Both the position numbers and the translations under genes were made by a program. A DNA stretch of 64,000 bases from CAZHCA01 sp964530825. Lineage in GTDB: Bacteria; Bacteroidota; Bacteroidia; Chitinophagales; Saprospiraceae. The notes under the pieces were generated by a model. That model searched no databases. It was not told the origin of the DNA and saw nothing but the letters and a program-made list of their open reading frames with translations. Shown one piece after another: positions 63,875-64,000 of the stretch. The stretch lies in contig CAZHCA010000020.1 of the NCBI GenBank assembly GCA_964530825.1, positions 1-64,000 on the forward strand, read 5' to 3'. Positions within the stretch are counted from its first letter, which is position 1. Every line of letters starts with the position of its first letter.

Positions 63875-64000
63875 ATGGCCAAAAAGAAGGTCGATTTCCG
63901 AAGCAAGAAGCATTTCACGGACCTACAGAATTCTTCGGGGCGAACGCTGCCCCCCAGCGAGGGCATGCGGCTGAATAAGTACGTGGCGCATTGCGGAGTA
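63875..64000 (+). CDS. Pseudouridine synthase, RluB/RsuA-like (N-terminal fragment)
   Basis: ATG at 63875 opens 42 codons that run to the window edge. A basic tail (MAKKKVDFRSKKHFTDL) leads into MRLNKYVAHCGV, the start of the S4 RNA-binding domain seen in ribosomal large and small-subunit pseudouridine synthases. The catalytic domain lies outside the window, so the exact target rRNA cannot be stated. It follows dnaB across the tandem repeat on the same strand. Confidence 0.8.
   Translation, partial: MAKKKVDFRSKKHFTDLQNSSGRTLPPSEGMRLNKYVAHCGV

Overview
The window looks like a chromosomal segment from a Bacteroidota bacterium, most likely a Saprospiria/Lewinella-type marine or freshwater heterotroph. 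The supporting signs are a secreted protease with a type IX secretion (T9SS) C-terminal sorting domain, a GYDIA-type GHMP kinase beside a class II HMG-CoA reductase, a DegS-like protease and many lipoproteins of Bacteroidota type, a promoter matching the Bacteroidota TTG/TAnnTTTG pattern upstream of rplM, and the general absence of Shine-Dalgarno sequences. The taxon is inferred from gene content only; there is no rRNA in the window. No tRNA, rRNA, insertion sequence, phage or CRISPR array was recognised.

Region by region. 1-12300: a beta-1,3(1,6)-glucan utilisation locus. It holds a large cytoplasmic glucan phosphorylase (GH149/GH161/GH94-like), an exported GH17 glucanase, an exported GH30 enzyme, a GPH-type sugar symporter fused to a cytosolic GH17 domain, a second free cytosolic GH17, an outer-membrane barrel-like protein and an SMP-30/gluconolactonase lipoprotein. 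A plausible flow is: exported GH17 and GH30 cut laminarin-like glucan, the symporter imports oligosaccharides, and the cytosolic GH17 domains and the phosphorylase finish them, giving glucose 1-phosphate. No SusC/SusD pair lies in the window. 12300-25500: mixed envelope and secreted functions (CIA30 protein, a decayed gene, a BNR/sortilin-like exported protein, a WD40 protein, a di-haem peroxidase, an S9 peptidase) and a small possible metal-handling locus (Met/His-rich outer-membrane protein, Cys-motif exported protein, solo AraC DNA-binding domain). 25700-34230: glpX, a T9SS-exported metalloprotease, a Nfu-type Fe-S protein, and a three-gene mevalonate/isoprenoid operon (idi2, HMG-CoA reductase, GYDIA GHMP kinase).

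34750-38940: the conserved housekeeping run rplM-rpsI-rpsB-tsf, a strong terminator, then pyrH, convergent with comF. 38940-44600: a DegS-like protease, an HD-like protein, an ECF sigma factor with a small likely anti-sigma partner, a hypothetical protein and L-serine dehydratase. 44600-54600: the ligase-associated DNA damage response set (PdeM phosphoesterase, Lhr-like helicase, ATP-dependent DNA ligase, MBL exonuclease), all on the minus strand but split by a zinc metalloprotease and a DUF4136 lipoprotein. 54700-64000: hypothetical exported proteins, an orphan histidine kinase, a NatAB-like ABC exporter, a coiled-coil exported protein, dnaB, a striking tandem palindromic 17-bp repeat, and the first 42 codons of a pseudouridine synthase.

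The most unusual items are the symporter-GH17 fusion, the palindromic tandem array after dnaB, a terminator-like hairpin whose U-tract abuts the helicase start codon, and two well-preserved gene fossils (13.2-13.6 kb and 44.6-45.1 kb).
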